A DNA stretch of 36,669 bases from Candidatus Woesebacteria bacterium RIFCSPHIGHO2_01_FULL_38_10 (GTDB lineage: Bacteria; Patescibacteriota; Microgenomatia; UBA8517). Below the pieces are notes generated by a model. The model did not search any database, had not been told where the DNA came from, and saw only the letters and a list, made by a program, of their open reading frames with translations. Location of the stretch: assembly GCA_001792215.1 (NCBI GenBank), contig MGGC01000027.1, positions 270-36,938 of the forward strand. The letters are read 5' to 3'. Of the stretch, positions 18,830 through 27,773 are shown one piece after another. Each line of letters starts with the position of its first letter. Position 1 is the first letter of the stretch. The position numbers and the translations under genes were made by a program.

Positions 18830-19039
18830 CTATTGAAATATTACTTCTACCAAAAAATTTCTTACCGAAGCAAGTTTATAGATTCTAATTTTTGATTTGT
18901 CTTTAAATTCAAAAACCCTGTCTTTAAAGTCGGAGAAATCGTAAGGAGTTTTTAGGTGGGTCTCCAGATCAAGTTCAGGAGGCCACCCCTGCTCCCTTAT
19001 TATTTGTAACGTATCATTTACCTCTATAAAGCTTCCCAT
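18830..19039 (-). CDS. Small protein (69 aa), possibly truncated by the adjacent element
   Basis: MGSFIEVNDTLQIIREQGWPPELDLETHLKTPYDFSDFKD... looks like a real coding start; stop codon coincides with the edge of MITE-like copy 3. Confidence 0.55.
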   Translation of the reverse strand: MGSFIEVNDTLQIIREQGWPPELDLETHLKTPYDFSDFKDRVFEFKDKSKIRIYKLASVRNFLVEVIFQ

Positions 19040-19080
19040 ATTTCCTTAATCTTAGATTTAAACTTATACTTAGACTTTGT

Positions 19081-19827
19081 TTACGTTTTTCCTCTCCTAC
19101 TCTCCTCTAAGTAATGTTTTGGATAAATTGATGTTTCGGGGAAAAGTGTATCATGTTTCAACTTGGTTACAATGTGTTCTGCAAGCCAAACAGGATCCAG
19201 ATATCTTTTACCTTCCTTTTGCTTTTCAATTTTTTCCTCTAAAGATAAGGGGCCAAAAGCGGTCAATACACTACCTAAAGTCAGAATAACAAAACGAATA
19301 TGGGTTTTTCTATACTCCTTAGCCAAAGAAAGCATTAAACCTCGTAGGGCGAATTTACTGGCACAATACGGGCTTCGACCGGGAACCGCCACCTTACCCA
19401 TTCCCGAACCCATACTGATAACATAAGCTTTGTCCGATTTTTCAAGAAGAGGAAGTAGTTTTTGTGAAAGCAAGAAAACCGAATCGACATTGACTACCAT
19501 TTGTCTCTTCCAGTCTTCAAATGTTATATCGGGAAACTTTTTATAAATCCCAATTCCTTGGGCATTAAAAAGAATATCCACACGACCGAATTTTTGCTCG
19601 ATAGACTTTGTCAAACCGGAAACAGATTCCTCATTAGCCAAATCCGCCAAATAAACATTTGCCTTACCGCCTTTCTCTTCAATATCGCGCTTTAATGCCT
19701 CCAAAACTTCTTCTCTGCGGCCGACCAAGAATACATGCGCTCCCTGCTTGGCTAAAGCCCGGGACAATTCACGACCAATCCCACCGCTTGCCCCCGCAAC
19801 AACTGCAATTTTCCCCTGAAGTTCCAT
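19081..19827 (-). CDS. Short-chain dehydrogenase/reductase
   Basis: VVAGASGGIGRELSRALAKQGAHVFLVGRR; SPYCASKFALRG (YxxxK). Confidence 0.92.
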   Translation of the reverse strand: MELQGKIAVVAGASGGIGRELSRALAKQGAHVFLVGRREEVLEALKRDIEEKGGKANVYLADLANEESVSGLTKSIEQKFGRVDILFNAQGIGIYKKFPDITFEDWKRQMVVNVDSVFLLSQKLLPLLEKSDKAYVISMGSGMGKVAVPGRSPYCASKFALRGLMLSLAKEYRKTHIRFVILTLGSVLTAFGPLSLEEKIEKQKEGKRYLDPVWLAEHIVTKLKHDTLFPETSIYPKHYLEESRRGKT

Positions 19828-19874
19828 CAGTGAAATAATAGCACCTAAGAATTAACTTGAGAATTCCCTTTTGA

Positions 19875-19902
19875 ACCTTGCAGGTTCTCTCCTTTAAAGG
19901 TA
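19875..19902 (+). repeat. REP-like 28-mer upstream of the RAYT gene
   Basis: ACCTTGCAG-GTTCTCTCC-TTTAAAGGTA, terminal ACCTT/AAGGT inverted repeat. Confidence 0.75.
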
Positions 19903-19911
19903 AAATTAGAC

Positions 19912-20595
19912 ATGCCCGCAAAAAACGCAATTAAGACTTATGTAGAAGGCGGGTATTATCACATCTATAATAGGGGAGTTGAGAAAAGATCTATATTCAA
20001 AGACCAGCAAGACTACAAAGTCTTTCTAAAATATCTTAAAGAAAGTCTCTCGTATCCACCGAAACCTGAAGATATAAAAACTATATTCACCTTGCAGGGA
20101 GAGAACTTTAAAGGTATACCCAGAAAACCTAAAAATTTTCACAAAGAGATTTCTCTTATGGCATACTGTCTAATACCCAACCACTTTCACCTACTTATCA
20201 AACAAGAACCCAAGGATTCTATAGAAAGATTCCTGAAGTCTTTATTAACAAGATACTCAATGTTCTTTAACAAAAAATACCAAAGAATTGGCGGTCTATT
20301 TCAAGGCCCTTACAAAGCCATTTTAATTACAGACGATAATTACCTCCTACACCTCAGTAGGTACATTCATTTAAATCCTTCAGAATATACTGATAACTTG
20401 ACTGAGACGTATTCGTCTTACGCAGATTATTTAGGTTTAAGAAAAACAAAGTGGGTGAAGCCGGATTTTATACTGAATTTCTTTAATAAAGAAATTGCTC
20501 CTGAATTTAAAAAAGTAAATAGTTACAAAGACTTCGTAGAAAATTACAATAAAGATCCCGTAGAAATCCTTGGTAATCTAACTCTCGAAGATTAA
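19912..20595 (+). CDS. REP-associated tyrosine transposase (RAYT, Y1/HUH family)
   Basis: YVEGGYYHIYNRGVEKRSIFKDQQDYKVFLKYL, AYCLIPNHFHLLIKQ (HUH motif), RYSMFFNKKYQRIGGLFQGPYKAILI, YLLHLSRYIHLNP. Confidence 0.95.
   Translation: MPAKNAIKTYVEGGYYHIYNRGVEKRSIFKDQQDYKVFLKYLKESLSYPPKPEDIKTIFTLQGENFKGIPRKPKNFHKEISLMAYCLIPNHFHLLIKQEPKDSIERFLKSLLTRYSMFFNKKYQRIGGLFQGPYKAILITDDNYLLHLSRYIHLNPSEYTDNLTETYSSYADYLGLRKTKWVKPDFILNFFNKEIAPEFKKVNSYKDFVENYNKDPVEILGNLTLED
20089..20116 (+). repeat. REP-like 28-mer inside the RAYT gene
   Basis: ACCTTGCAG-GGAGAGAAC-TTTAAAGGTA; flanks identical to 19875-19902, centre is the exact reverse complement. Confidence 0.75.
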
Positions 20596-20603
20596 CTATA
20601 TAC

Positions 20604-20628
20604 ACCTTGTAGGGGTTAGCCCTTAAAG
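20604..20628 (+). repeat. Degenerate REP-like copy just downstream of the RAYT gene
   Basis: ACCTTGTAG-GGGTTAGCC-CTTAAAG; contains GTAG tetranucleotide and GGG/CCC hairpin. Confidence 0.65.
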
Positions 20629-20707
20629 CATACTTTAGCGTATACAGTCACAACCAAATCGCATCTTGAAAATTTTATGATTTTTGGAATCATTTCAACT
20701 CACTACA

Positions 20708-21700
20708 TTAATCGGCTTTCCTTCCAAATTTTGATATCACATTTTCTAAGATTTGCATTTGAGATTTATTTCCAATAGCAATCCTTACAAAAGATTTGTT
20801 TAAGCCAATATTGCTGTTCCCATTTCCATAGCTAGATATTATATTATTTGCACAAAGAAAGTTATAAAATTTAGTTCCTTCATTCTCATCTCGAAATCTT
20901 AAAACTACAGCATTGATTTTCGCGGGGAGGAAAGAAAATCGGTTGTTTTTTAAAAAGGTTATAAAACGTTCTCTTCTTTCCACTATACTTTTCCGCATAT
21001 CCCTAAAATATTCTTCATGATCTAAAGCAGCTATCGCCGCACCCACCGATAAATAGGACACATTTGACCATTGAGCTTTGTTCTTCACTGTAGATATTAC
21101 CTCTGGATTCGCAATTATATAACCAATTCTATTTCCTGCCATTGCATACCCTTTTGAAAAACTCCCAAGGACTGCCATTTGGGGAAAATCTTTAACACAA
21201 TTAATTACAGATAAATTTGCAAAGTCACCATAGGCTTCGTCAATAACAACCTTTGCCTGACTATTGTTTCTGACCAAGTCTAAAACTTTTTCTTTTGAGG
21301 TAAAACCAGAAGGATTGTTTGGATTTGCAAGAAAAATTAAGCTAGCATCATTAATCTTAGCTGTAGAAATTAAGAACTCATTTTCTTTAATTGAATAAAC
21401 CTCCGTAAACATTTTTCCAAATTCTTTGGCATCCGAATAAACTACATAGGTCGGTGTAAATGCAAACGTATGTTCCCCATAAGCATGAATAAACATTTGA
21501 ATGGCTTCATCCGCACCGGCTGTAAGATATATCATTTCTTTGGGAAGCTTGTATATAAAAGAGAGTTTTTCTATTAATTCTGAAGGTTGGGGTCTATAAG
21601 TATTCGCTCCTTGCGAAAATGATCTCAAACTCTGATAAATAAAATCTGGTAAGGGATCTTTAACAGTAGTAAACTGAAGATTAATTACTTCGTTTAGCAA
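20708..21700 (-). CDS. Class I/II PLP aminotransferase, histidinol-phosphate aminotransferase-like
   Basis: YLTAGADEAIQMFIHAYG, FLANPNNPSGF, VIDEAYGDF, SFSKGYAMAGNRIGYIIA. Confidence 0.9.
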   Translation of the reverse strand: MLNEVINLQFTTVKDPLPDFIYQSLRSFSQGANTYRPQPSELIEKLSFIYKLPKEMIYLTAGADEAIQMFIHAYGEHTFAFTPTYVVYSDAKEFGKMFTEVYSIKENEFLISTAKINDASLIFLANPNNPSGFTSKEKVLDLVRNNSQAKVVIDEAYGDFANLSVINCVKDFPQMAVLGSFSKGYAMAGNRIGYIIANPEVISTVKNKAQWSNVSYLSVGAAIAALDHEEYFRDMRKSIVERRERFITFLKNNRFSFLPAKINAVVLRFRDENEGTKFYNFLCANNIISSYGNGNSNIGLNKSFVRIAIGNKSQMQILENVISKFGRKAD

Positions 21701-21911
21701 ATTAGTATTTGCATTTTTTTCCTATTCATAACCTATATTATATTCACTCAACGGAAATTTGGAAAATCAAGTATCGATCTTCTAATATCTCTTGCCTTTA
21801 TATTCCACCAAAGTATTTTATATATAATTTCAATTTCACCACTTACACTTTATAATTACAGGTCATCCCAATTCTCTACTACTCTTTTATCTCTTTCAGC
21901 TTCTAACTTTC

Positions 21912-22802
21912 TTATTTCTTTTCTAATTGCCAGTATTTAAAGTAAGCAATTGGTAAACGCAAAGCGGAAAAAAGTGACCAGACAAACCCGCGCATACCAT
22001 CTAGAAAACCCTTATGTCTAAAGTACAAGTTTAAAAAAACAAAAGCGGGTTTAGAAAATGAATAATGAATTAGGAATAACAAGTTTGCCGGAATGTCACT
22101 TTTTTTAAGCTCTTTAGCAATTAAATCGGTATAACGATTTGCACGTTGAAGGTAACGGTAAAAAGTTGGGGAGTCGTGATGCTCCAAATTATTATAAAGC
22201 CAAGTAACCTTTCCATCAACTTCCATCAACTCATGAACACTTTTACAGGGAAACCTAGCTTTCCCTCGTTTAATTAATCGAATTACCCCATCCGGATATG
22301 TCCCAGCATACTTTAAAGGTGTCCCAAGGAAATAATTCAATCTTGGAATAAAGTAAGCCACTACCTCTCCGTTTTTTGTACCTAATTTACCCTCCCTTTT
22401 CACAATTAGTTTCTGATGTTTAGAAAATAACTTATAAAGTTTTGAGAGCTTAGACTTTTGGGTATTTTGATACTTGGTAACTTGACTACCAGATAACTCG
22501 ATAACCTTCTTAATCTCTCCAGCTAATTCTCTCGTCACTTTTTCATCAGCATCAAGCTGAAGTATCCAATCGCCGGTGGCTTTATCTAATGCAATCTGTT
22601 TAGTTTTATGAAAAATTTCATTATGTTTCACAGTGAAAACTTTGGCGCCATATTTTTGTGCAATCTCCCTAGTTTTATCGGTTGATACTTCATCAACCAC
22701 TATAATTTCATCCGCTAACTGGCGGACAGACTCTAAACAAGAGCCAATGTTTTTTTCCTCATTTCGAGTAGCTAAAACCACTGAAAGTTTATTTTTTACC
22801 AT
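21912..22802 (-). CDS. GT2 family, WaaE/KdtX-like glycosyltransferase
   Basis: LSVVLATRNEEKNIGSCLESVRQLADEIIVVDEVSTDKTREIA, DWILQLDADEKVT. Confidence 0.9.
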   Translation of the reverse strand: MVKNKLSVVLATRNEEKNIGSCLESVRQLADEIIVVDEVSTDKTREIAQKYGAKVFTVKHNEIFHKTKQIALDKATGDWILQLDADEKVTRELAGEIKKVIELSGSQVTKYQNTQKSKLSKLYKLFSKHQKLIVKREGKLGTKNGEVVAYFIPRLNYFLGTPLKYAGTYPDGVIRLIKRGKARFPCKSVHELMEVDGKVTWLYNNLEHHDSPTFYRYLQRANRYTDLIAKELKKSDIPANLLFLIHYSFSKPAFVFLNLYFRHKGFLDGMRGFVWSLFSALRLPIAYFKYWQLEKK

Positions 22803-22809
22803 ATAGCTT

Positions 22810-24084
22810 TTATGATTTTAGCACTAAATCAGTAACATTTTCTCCCAATTCCACCGCATAATTCGTTCCTCTATCCCATGGGTACACCTGTTGAATATTG
22901 CAAAGGTATAATCCCTTAACCGGTGTTTTAAATGTGGGTAAGTTTTGGGAATAGTTCAGCGTAACAACCGGCTGAGCAAATGGAGTTTTAAAAAGGTATA
23001 ACTTGTTCACCCACGATTTATCAAATTTAGGATTTATGGTTTTTAAATAAGGAAAAAATTCTCTAAAAATTTCCACAGCATCTTTGCTAAAGTATCTGTG
23101 GCCGTAAGGTAAATAATTGCCAATATAAACCAAGTGTTCATCATTGTAATTTACCTTGTCAATAAAATTTGTGTGTTCAACAATTGCTAAAAACGGGAAA
23201 TGTGCCTCACTGACATTCAACCAGTAAGTATCGTCTGTTAAATACTTCCTATTAAGAGAAACTAATAAAGTTACCGCCCCAATACCTTCTAGGGCCATCA
23301 GAGACTTTATGTAATTACTAGGTAAATCTTTGGCAATTCTGATGAATAATTGGGAACATAACGTACAAATCACCGCATCAAATTCGTAACTTTCCTTCGA
23401 ACTTCCCAAAATTAATTTATCTTTAACCTTCTTAATGCTTTCAATCCTGGTTTTATAGAAAATTCTACCTTTATTGTAATGAATTAGTCTGTCGAGATGT
23501 TTGGCAAAAGAAAGAAAACCACTTTCTGGATAGCCTAACTGTCTACTTCTCACCTTAAGCCTTGCCCAAAACCAGGAAGCTGGAATCTGATCCGCATAAC
23601 AATCAAATTTTTTTTCAAAAAGAGGTTTCCATAAAATCTCCCAAGATTTTTTCCCCATAAATTTGATTAAAAATTCTTTAGAGCTAATTTTCTCAAGTGA
23701 TTTCCAGTCTGAAGTAAACCTTAAATAGGCTAAAATTAAGCCTGTCCGCAAACGATCTGTTATGGTAAGTTTGGGAAAACTCAGTAAAGTTAAAAGGGAA
23801 TCGAGTTGGTAGGAGTTTCCTTTAATGAAAGTTGAGGTTTTAACCTTTCTGAAATCAATTTCTTGGCCTACCTCTTCTGCCAGATTACTTATATGTCGGT
23901 CAGATTTAAACAAGTGATGATAATGTTTTTCAAGAGACCATTTCCACTCCGGCTCTTTAAAACCTTGAGCTAAACCTCCTGGAGTGCCTTCACTTTCAAA
24001 TATATTTACATTGAAACCTGCCTTGGCAAGCCTATAACCAGCTGCCAAGCCTACAAATCCAGCACCAATAATTCCCACTTTCAT
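22810..24084 (-). CDS. FAD/NAD(P)-dependent oxidoreductase (amine oxidase/UGM-like)
   Basis: MKVGIIGAGFVGLAAGYRLAKAGFNVNIFESEGTPGGLA; SD-like AGAGGTG upstream. Confidence 0.88.
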   Translation of the reverse strand: MKVGIIGAGFVGLAAGYRLAKAGFNVNIFESEGTPGGLAQGFKEPEWKWSLEKHYHHLFKSDRHISNLAEEVGQEIDFRKVKTSTFIKGNSYQLDSLLTLLSFPKLTITDRLRTGLILAYLRFTSDWKSLEKISSKEFLIKFMGKKSWEILWKPLFEKKFDCYADQIPASWFWARLKVRSRQLGYPESGFLSFAKHLDRLIHYNKGRIFYKTRIESIKKVKDKLILGSSKESYEFDAVICTLCSQLFIRIAKDLPSNYIKSLMALEGIGAVTLLVSLNRKYLTDDTYWLNVSEAHFPFLAIVEHTNFIDKVNYNDEHLVYIGNYLPYGHRYFSKDAVEIFREFFPYLKTINPKFDKSWVNKLYLFKTPFAQPVVTLNYSQNLPTFKTPVKGLYLCNIQQVYPWDRGTNYAVELGENVTDLVLKS

Positions 24085-24164
24085 TTCTTTAAAACACCTC
24101 TTAAGAATACTTCATACCGCCTAAAATAAACCACCGCTGAAATTTACAACACCAACTTCGTTAG

Positions 24165-25967
24165 TTAGTTCGCCACTACCTCAAAATATAAATATCCATT
24201 AGTTCCATAAATTCCCTTTACAATATTCGCACTGTTTGGAATTTCTTCGTCCGTTCCAATTATTAAACTATTTGGGTTTTGCAAATGATTTTTGGCAAAA
24301 TCTATCGAACGAAACTCATACTTATCAAAGGTTCTTACCGTCGAGAATCCGAACTTATCTCTTGAAGTAAGTTCATGATTGGACTGGAAGTATTTCGGAG
24401 GATAGTTTAGATAAAAAAGAAAAAGAATATAAGGCTGATCGTACTTATCGGTTACAATAATTTTTTCAAAATTATTTTCCCTTTCTTTTAAGTAAGAAAC
24501 AAGTTCTTTTACTCCATATTGAGAAGAAAAAGGGTATTCCTTGGCCATATGAACCCAGTACATATGAATGTATCTTAAAAACCCCCAAAATACCAAAATT
24601 CCAATTATCCCGTAACCCATAACCCGTAACAATTTCAAACCAATAAAGGATATCTTTTCTAAAAAAATAACCAACCCATACGCACTAATTATTTCCAGGG
24701 GAATTACCATATTTTCCGCGCGAAGTGCGTTGGGTGACTGAAAAGTCAAGGCGGATGCTATTGGAGCAATCACCAACCACCAAAAAACCAATTTTGAACT
24801 TTTGGTTTGGTTCCTAACCATCCACCCTAAACCAGTCACCAACAATAATATATCTAAGATATAAAGTTGTCCCGTCTCGGGAACTCTATTTCTTTGGATT
24901 ACATCACCTGATAAAAATAAAAATTCTCCATGAAAATGCTTAGACCAATTTTCTAAAAAGGACAAACTATAATTAATTGCTTTATTGTGTAACACCTTCG
25001 CTGAATAACTAGCGTAGTTTTTATGCTCTCCCCTTTGCTCGTTAATACGAGCTAAAGGGCCTGGATCTGCAAAAAGCCCTACACCACTAGCACGGGCAGA
25101 GACCTCTTTAAATTCCCTAATTAGTGGAAGTATTGCCAGAAAACCAACTAGCCCAATAAACAAAAAATTCTTTAAGTTTCTTTTAAATTCTGTTCTGTAA
25201 ATAATCATTAGTCCAAATATTAAAAGAGGGACAACAATTCTAGCAGCGTGATAAGAATACAAAGAAAGAGAAAAACTTAATACTGAAAGTGTTAAAAAAG
25301 CTAAATTTTTTATTCGCAATTCACGAATACCACGACCTTCAGGCTGTGGACATCCCGCACAAGTCTGTGCGAGACTGATTCTGTACCAAATGGTACGGAG
25401 AAGCGAACGCGAGCAGACTTGTCGATCTGAAGGCGAGAAAGCCTCGGGGCCGAAGTGGTTTATTCCTTTTAAAAAAAGGTAAATAGCCAAAACAATAAAG
25501 AATGTTGCCACATTTACCTCCCAACCGCCTCGGGAAAAATGGATATGCCAAGGAGATATTGCCAGTAACAAACTGGCTAAAGTTCCAAGCTCGAATCGCG
25601 AAGGAGATGAAACATTCCCAGTTCCAATTTTTTTCTCTGGGAAAGCCTCCTTACCCAAAAGGTAAACCAAATACACTGTTACAACTCCAAGAAAGGCGTT
25701 TGGAACTCTTACGGCCCATTCGTTTAACCCCAAAACTTTCACGAATGGAATTACTAGGTAAAAATAAAGTCCTGGTTTATAATCATTAAAGGATTGAAAG
25801 TGAATCGGCCATAAGTTGCCGTGCTCATCTTTCCCTGTTTGTATTAAAGAAAACGCATTGTAACCAATGGCTGCCTCATCCGCATTCAGAGCAGGATAGT
25901 CATTAAGTCGGAAAAAGCGTAAAGAAAAAGCAAGCAAAATAATAAGAATTAATTGAAACCTTCTCAT
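24165..25967 (-). CDS. GT39/ArnT-like GT-C glycosyltransferase, paralog 1
   Basis: NADEAAIGYNAFSLIQTGKDEHGNLWPIHFQSFNDYKPGLYFYL; LAISPWHIHFSRGGWEVN. Confidence 0.88.
   Translation of the reverse strand: MRRFQLILIILLAFSLRFFRLNDYPALNADEAAIGYNAFSLIQTGKDEHGNLWPIHFQSFNDYKPGLYFYLVIPFVKVLGLNEWAVRVPNAFLGVVTVYLVYLLGKEAFPEKKIGTGNVSSPSRFELGTLASLLLAISPWHIHFSRGGWEVNVATFFIVLAIYLFLKGINHFGPEAFSPSDRQVCSRSLLRTIWYRISLAQTCAGCPQPEGRGIRELRIKNLAFLTLSVLSFSLSLYSYHAARIVVPLLIFGLMIIYRTEFKRNLKNFLFIGLVGFLAILPLIREFKEVSARASGVGLFADPGPLARINEQRGEHKNYASYSAKVLHNKAINYSLSFLENWSKHFHGEFLFLSGDVIQRNRVPETGQLYILDILLLVTGLGWMVRNQTKSSKLVFWWLVIAPIASALTFQSPNALRAENMVIPLEIISAYGLVIFLEKISFIGLKLLRVMGYGIIGILVFWGFLRYIHMYWVHMAKEYPFSSQYGVKELVSYLKERENNFEKIIVTDKYDQPYILFLFYLNYPPKYFQSNHELTSRDKFGFSTVRTFDKYEFRSIDFAKNHLQNPNSLIIGTDEEIPNSANIVKGIYGTNGYLYFEVVAN
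25316..25456. repeat. Hairpin-rich in-frame insertion in GT39 paralog 1
   Basis: Hairpins 25330-25349, 25356-25371 (CGCACA-agtc-TGTGCG), 25383-25396 (GTACC-aaat-GGTAC); the ~48 aa it encodes have no counterpart in the neighbouring paralogs. Confidence 0.75.
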
Positions 25968-25973
25968 ATATAT

Positions 25974-27737
25974 TTACCTCACCTCAATTATCCAAAATGC
26001 TCTCTCCCCATTAAGATAATCTATTTTTCTAATCAAATTAAATTCCGACGTATCCTTAATATCTTGGACCGGAGCTTCTACGTAATCCCCCACTATCAAA
26101 GACTCATGATCTTTAAGATCTAAGGGCCAATTAATCGCTGAAAACTCTATATTGTCCAATTTCTCGATATAGCCAACGTCACCTCTGTATTGACTTTCAA
26201 CTAGATTTGCCTGTTTTTGATATTTTGATGGAGAGTATTTTTGATAGAACAAAAAATAAATATATGGTTGTGCAAAAGATTGTTGAACCTTTATCTTTTC
26301 ATACTTTTCTTGAACAGGAGTAAGTGTTTCAACAATCTGCTTGTATCCATAGCTCCAAACTTTTGAATTATGTTTTGACAAGTGTATAAAATATGAGTCC
26401 AAAAAATAGATATAGTTAAGGACATAGATCAAACTCCCGAAAATGAGCAAAGTAACGGGTGCATACCTAATCCATCCTATGGGTGGGTTTTTATTGACAC
26501 CCCTTACCCTGACAATTATTTCTACCACTCCAAAAGCTGTTATTAAAGAAAGCGGAACAACCATATTGAAGGAACGAACTGCATGAACCTGGTCGCGGGA
26601 CAGTGCTGCCGGAAAAGGTGCCAAAACGAACCAGAGCAGTAAAAAAGTTCTAAGTTTTTGTTCTTTGGTCTTTAGCAACCCAATAAAGCCTAAAATTAGT
26701 AAGAATATGTCAGATAAGAGTGTCATTCCGTGATTCGGCGCCGAATGTCTCGGATTGGGCCAATCTCCTTCAAAAAATAAAAATTTTCCTGAAAAATGGT
26801 TAAACCATCTACCCATTATTCCCCTGGCAAAGTTGAGAGTTTCGGGATGGAAAAATAAATAGTTAATATCGCCGACTTTCTCATTGCCCTGATTTAGAAA
26901 ATTCTGTAAATACTCCCTCGGTCTTGGATAGGAAAAAACACTAAAAACATTCAGCCTGCCTGTCTTTCCCTGAAACGTGCTCAAAATGATCGGTAGAGAA
27001 AGTAGAATTCCAATCAGCATCGAGCCCGCAAGGCTTCTCCTTGAAGAAACTGTCAATAATTTAGCTTCCTTCCAGAATGCAACTACAAGTGCAAAAACTA
27101 CAATCAACGTTGCAAGTTTAGCTCCTTGATAAGCTGCTAAAGTTGATGAAAAATATATTGAAGCTAAAATCAAGAATCTGGAATTTTTAAAAGACTTCAA
27201 GAAAAAATATATTCCGGCCAAAGTCAGCGTCAAAGAAACGTTCGCTTCCCAAGCACCACGGGAGAACTGAATATGCCACGGGCTAATTGACAATAATAAT
27301 GCTGATATCGTAGGCAAAAGCCCGTCCGTTTGTATGTTATGTGTTAACACGCTAGGTGCTATTTTTTTTAAACGCGCAGTAGGTAATTCGTAACTCATTA
27401 ACAAATTAACAATCTTATAGATTAAATAAACTGCGATTATCCCAAATATTGCACTAGGCAATCGAACCGTATACTCGTTTAGTCCAAAAAATGCAACAAA
27501 CGGAACTGTCAGATAAACATAAAGCCCCGGCTTATAGTCGCCAAAAGACTTAAAAATGATTGGCAAAAATTCACCATACTCATCTTTTCCTGTTTTTAAA
27601 ATAGAATATGCATTATAACCTAGGGCGGCTTCGTCGGGAGTTAAGTGAGGGGGAATATTATCTAACTTCCACAATCTTAAAACAGCCGCAATTAAAACTA
27701 TTAATATTATCGAATATTTTTTCAGAACACCTCTCAT
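25974..27737 (-). CDS. GT39/ArnT-like GT-C glycosyltransferase, paralog 2
   Basis: TPDEAALGYNAYSILKTGKDEYGEFLPIIFKSFGDYKPGLYVYL; SISPWHIQFSRGAWEAN. Confidence 0.88.
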   Translation of the reverse strand: MRGVLKKYSIILIVLIAAVLRLWKLDNIPPHLTPDEAALGYNAYSILKTGKDEYGEFLPIIFKSFGDYKPGLYVYLTVPFVAFFGLNEYTVRLPSAIFGIIAVYLIYKIVNLLMSYELPTARLKKIAPSVLTHNIQTDGLLPTISALLLSISPWHIQFSRGAWEANVSLTLTLAGIYFFLKSFKNSRFLILASIYFSSTLAAYQGAKLATLIVVFALVVAFWKEAKLLTVSSRRSLAGSMLIGILLSLPIILSTFQGKTGRLNVFSVFSYPRPREYLQNFLNQGNEKVGDINYLFFHPETLNFARGIMGRWFNHFSGKFLFFEGDWPNPRHSAPNHGMTLLSDIFLLILGFIGLLKTKEQKLRTFLLLWFVLAPFPAALSRDQVHAVRSFNMVVPLSLITAFGVVEIIVRVRGVNKNPPIGWIRYAPVTLLIFGSLIYVLNYIYFLDSYFIHLSKHNSKVWSYGYKQIVETLTPVQEKYEKIKVQQSFAQPYIYFLFYQKYSPSKYQKQANLVESQYRGDVGYIEKLDNIEFSAINWPLDLKDHESLIVGDYVEAPVQDIKDTSEFNLIRKIDYLNGERAFWIIEVR

Positions 27738-27773
27738 GTTACTTCTGTGAATTAATTCTTAGATATAAACCTT

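Noticed and set aside
22205-22232. Tandem repeat CCATCAACTT CCATCAACTC
   Set aside because: Two short units encoding MEVDGK in a conserved GT2 region; likely chance.
24605-24635. Repeated CCCGTAACCCATAACCCGTAAC
   Set aside because: Low-complexity TM-helix coding (LLRVMGYGIIG), no structural or dispersed counterpart seen in the window.
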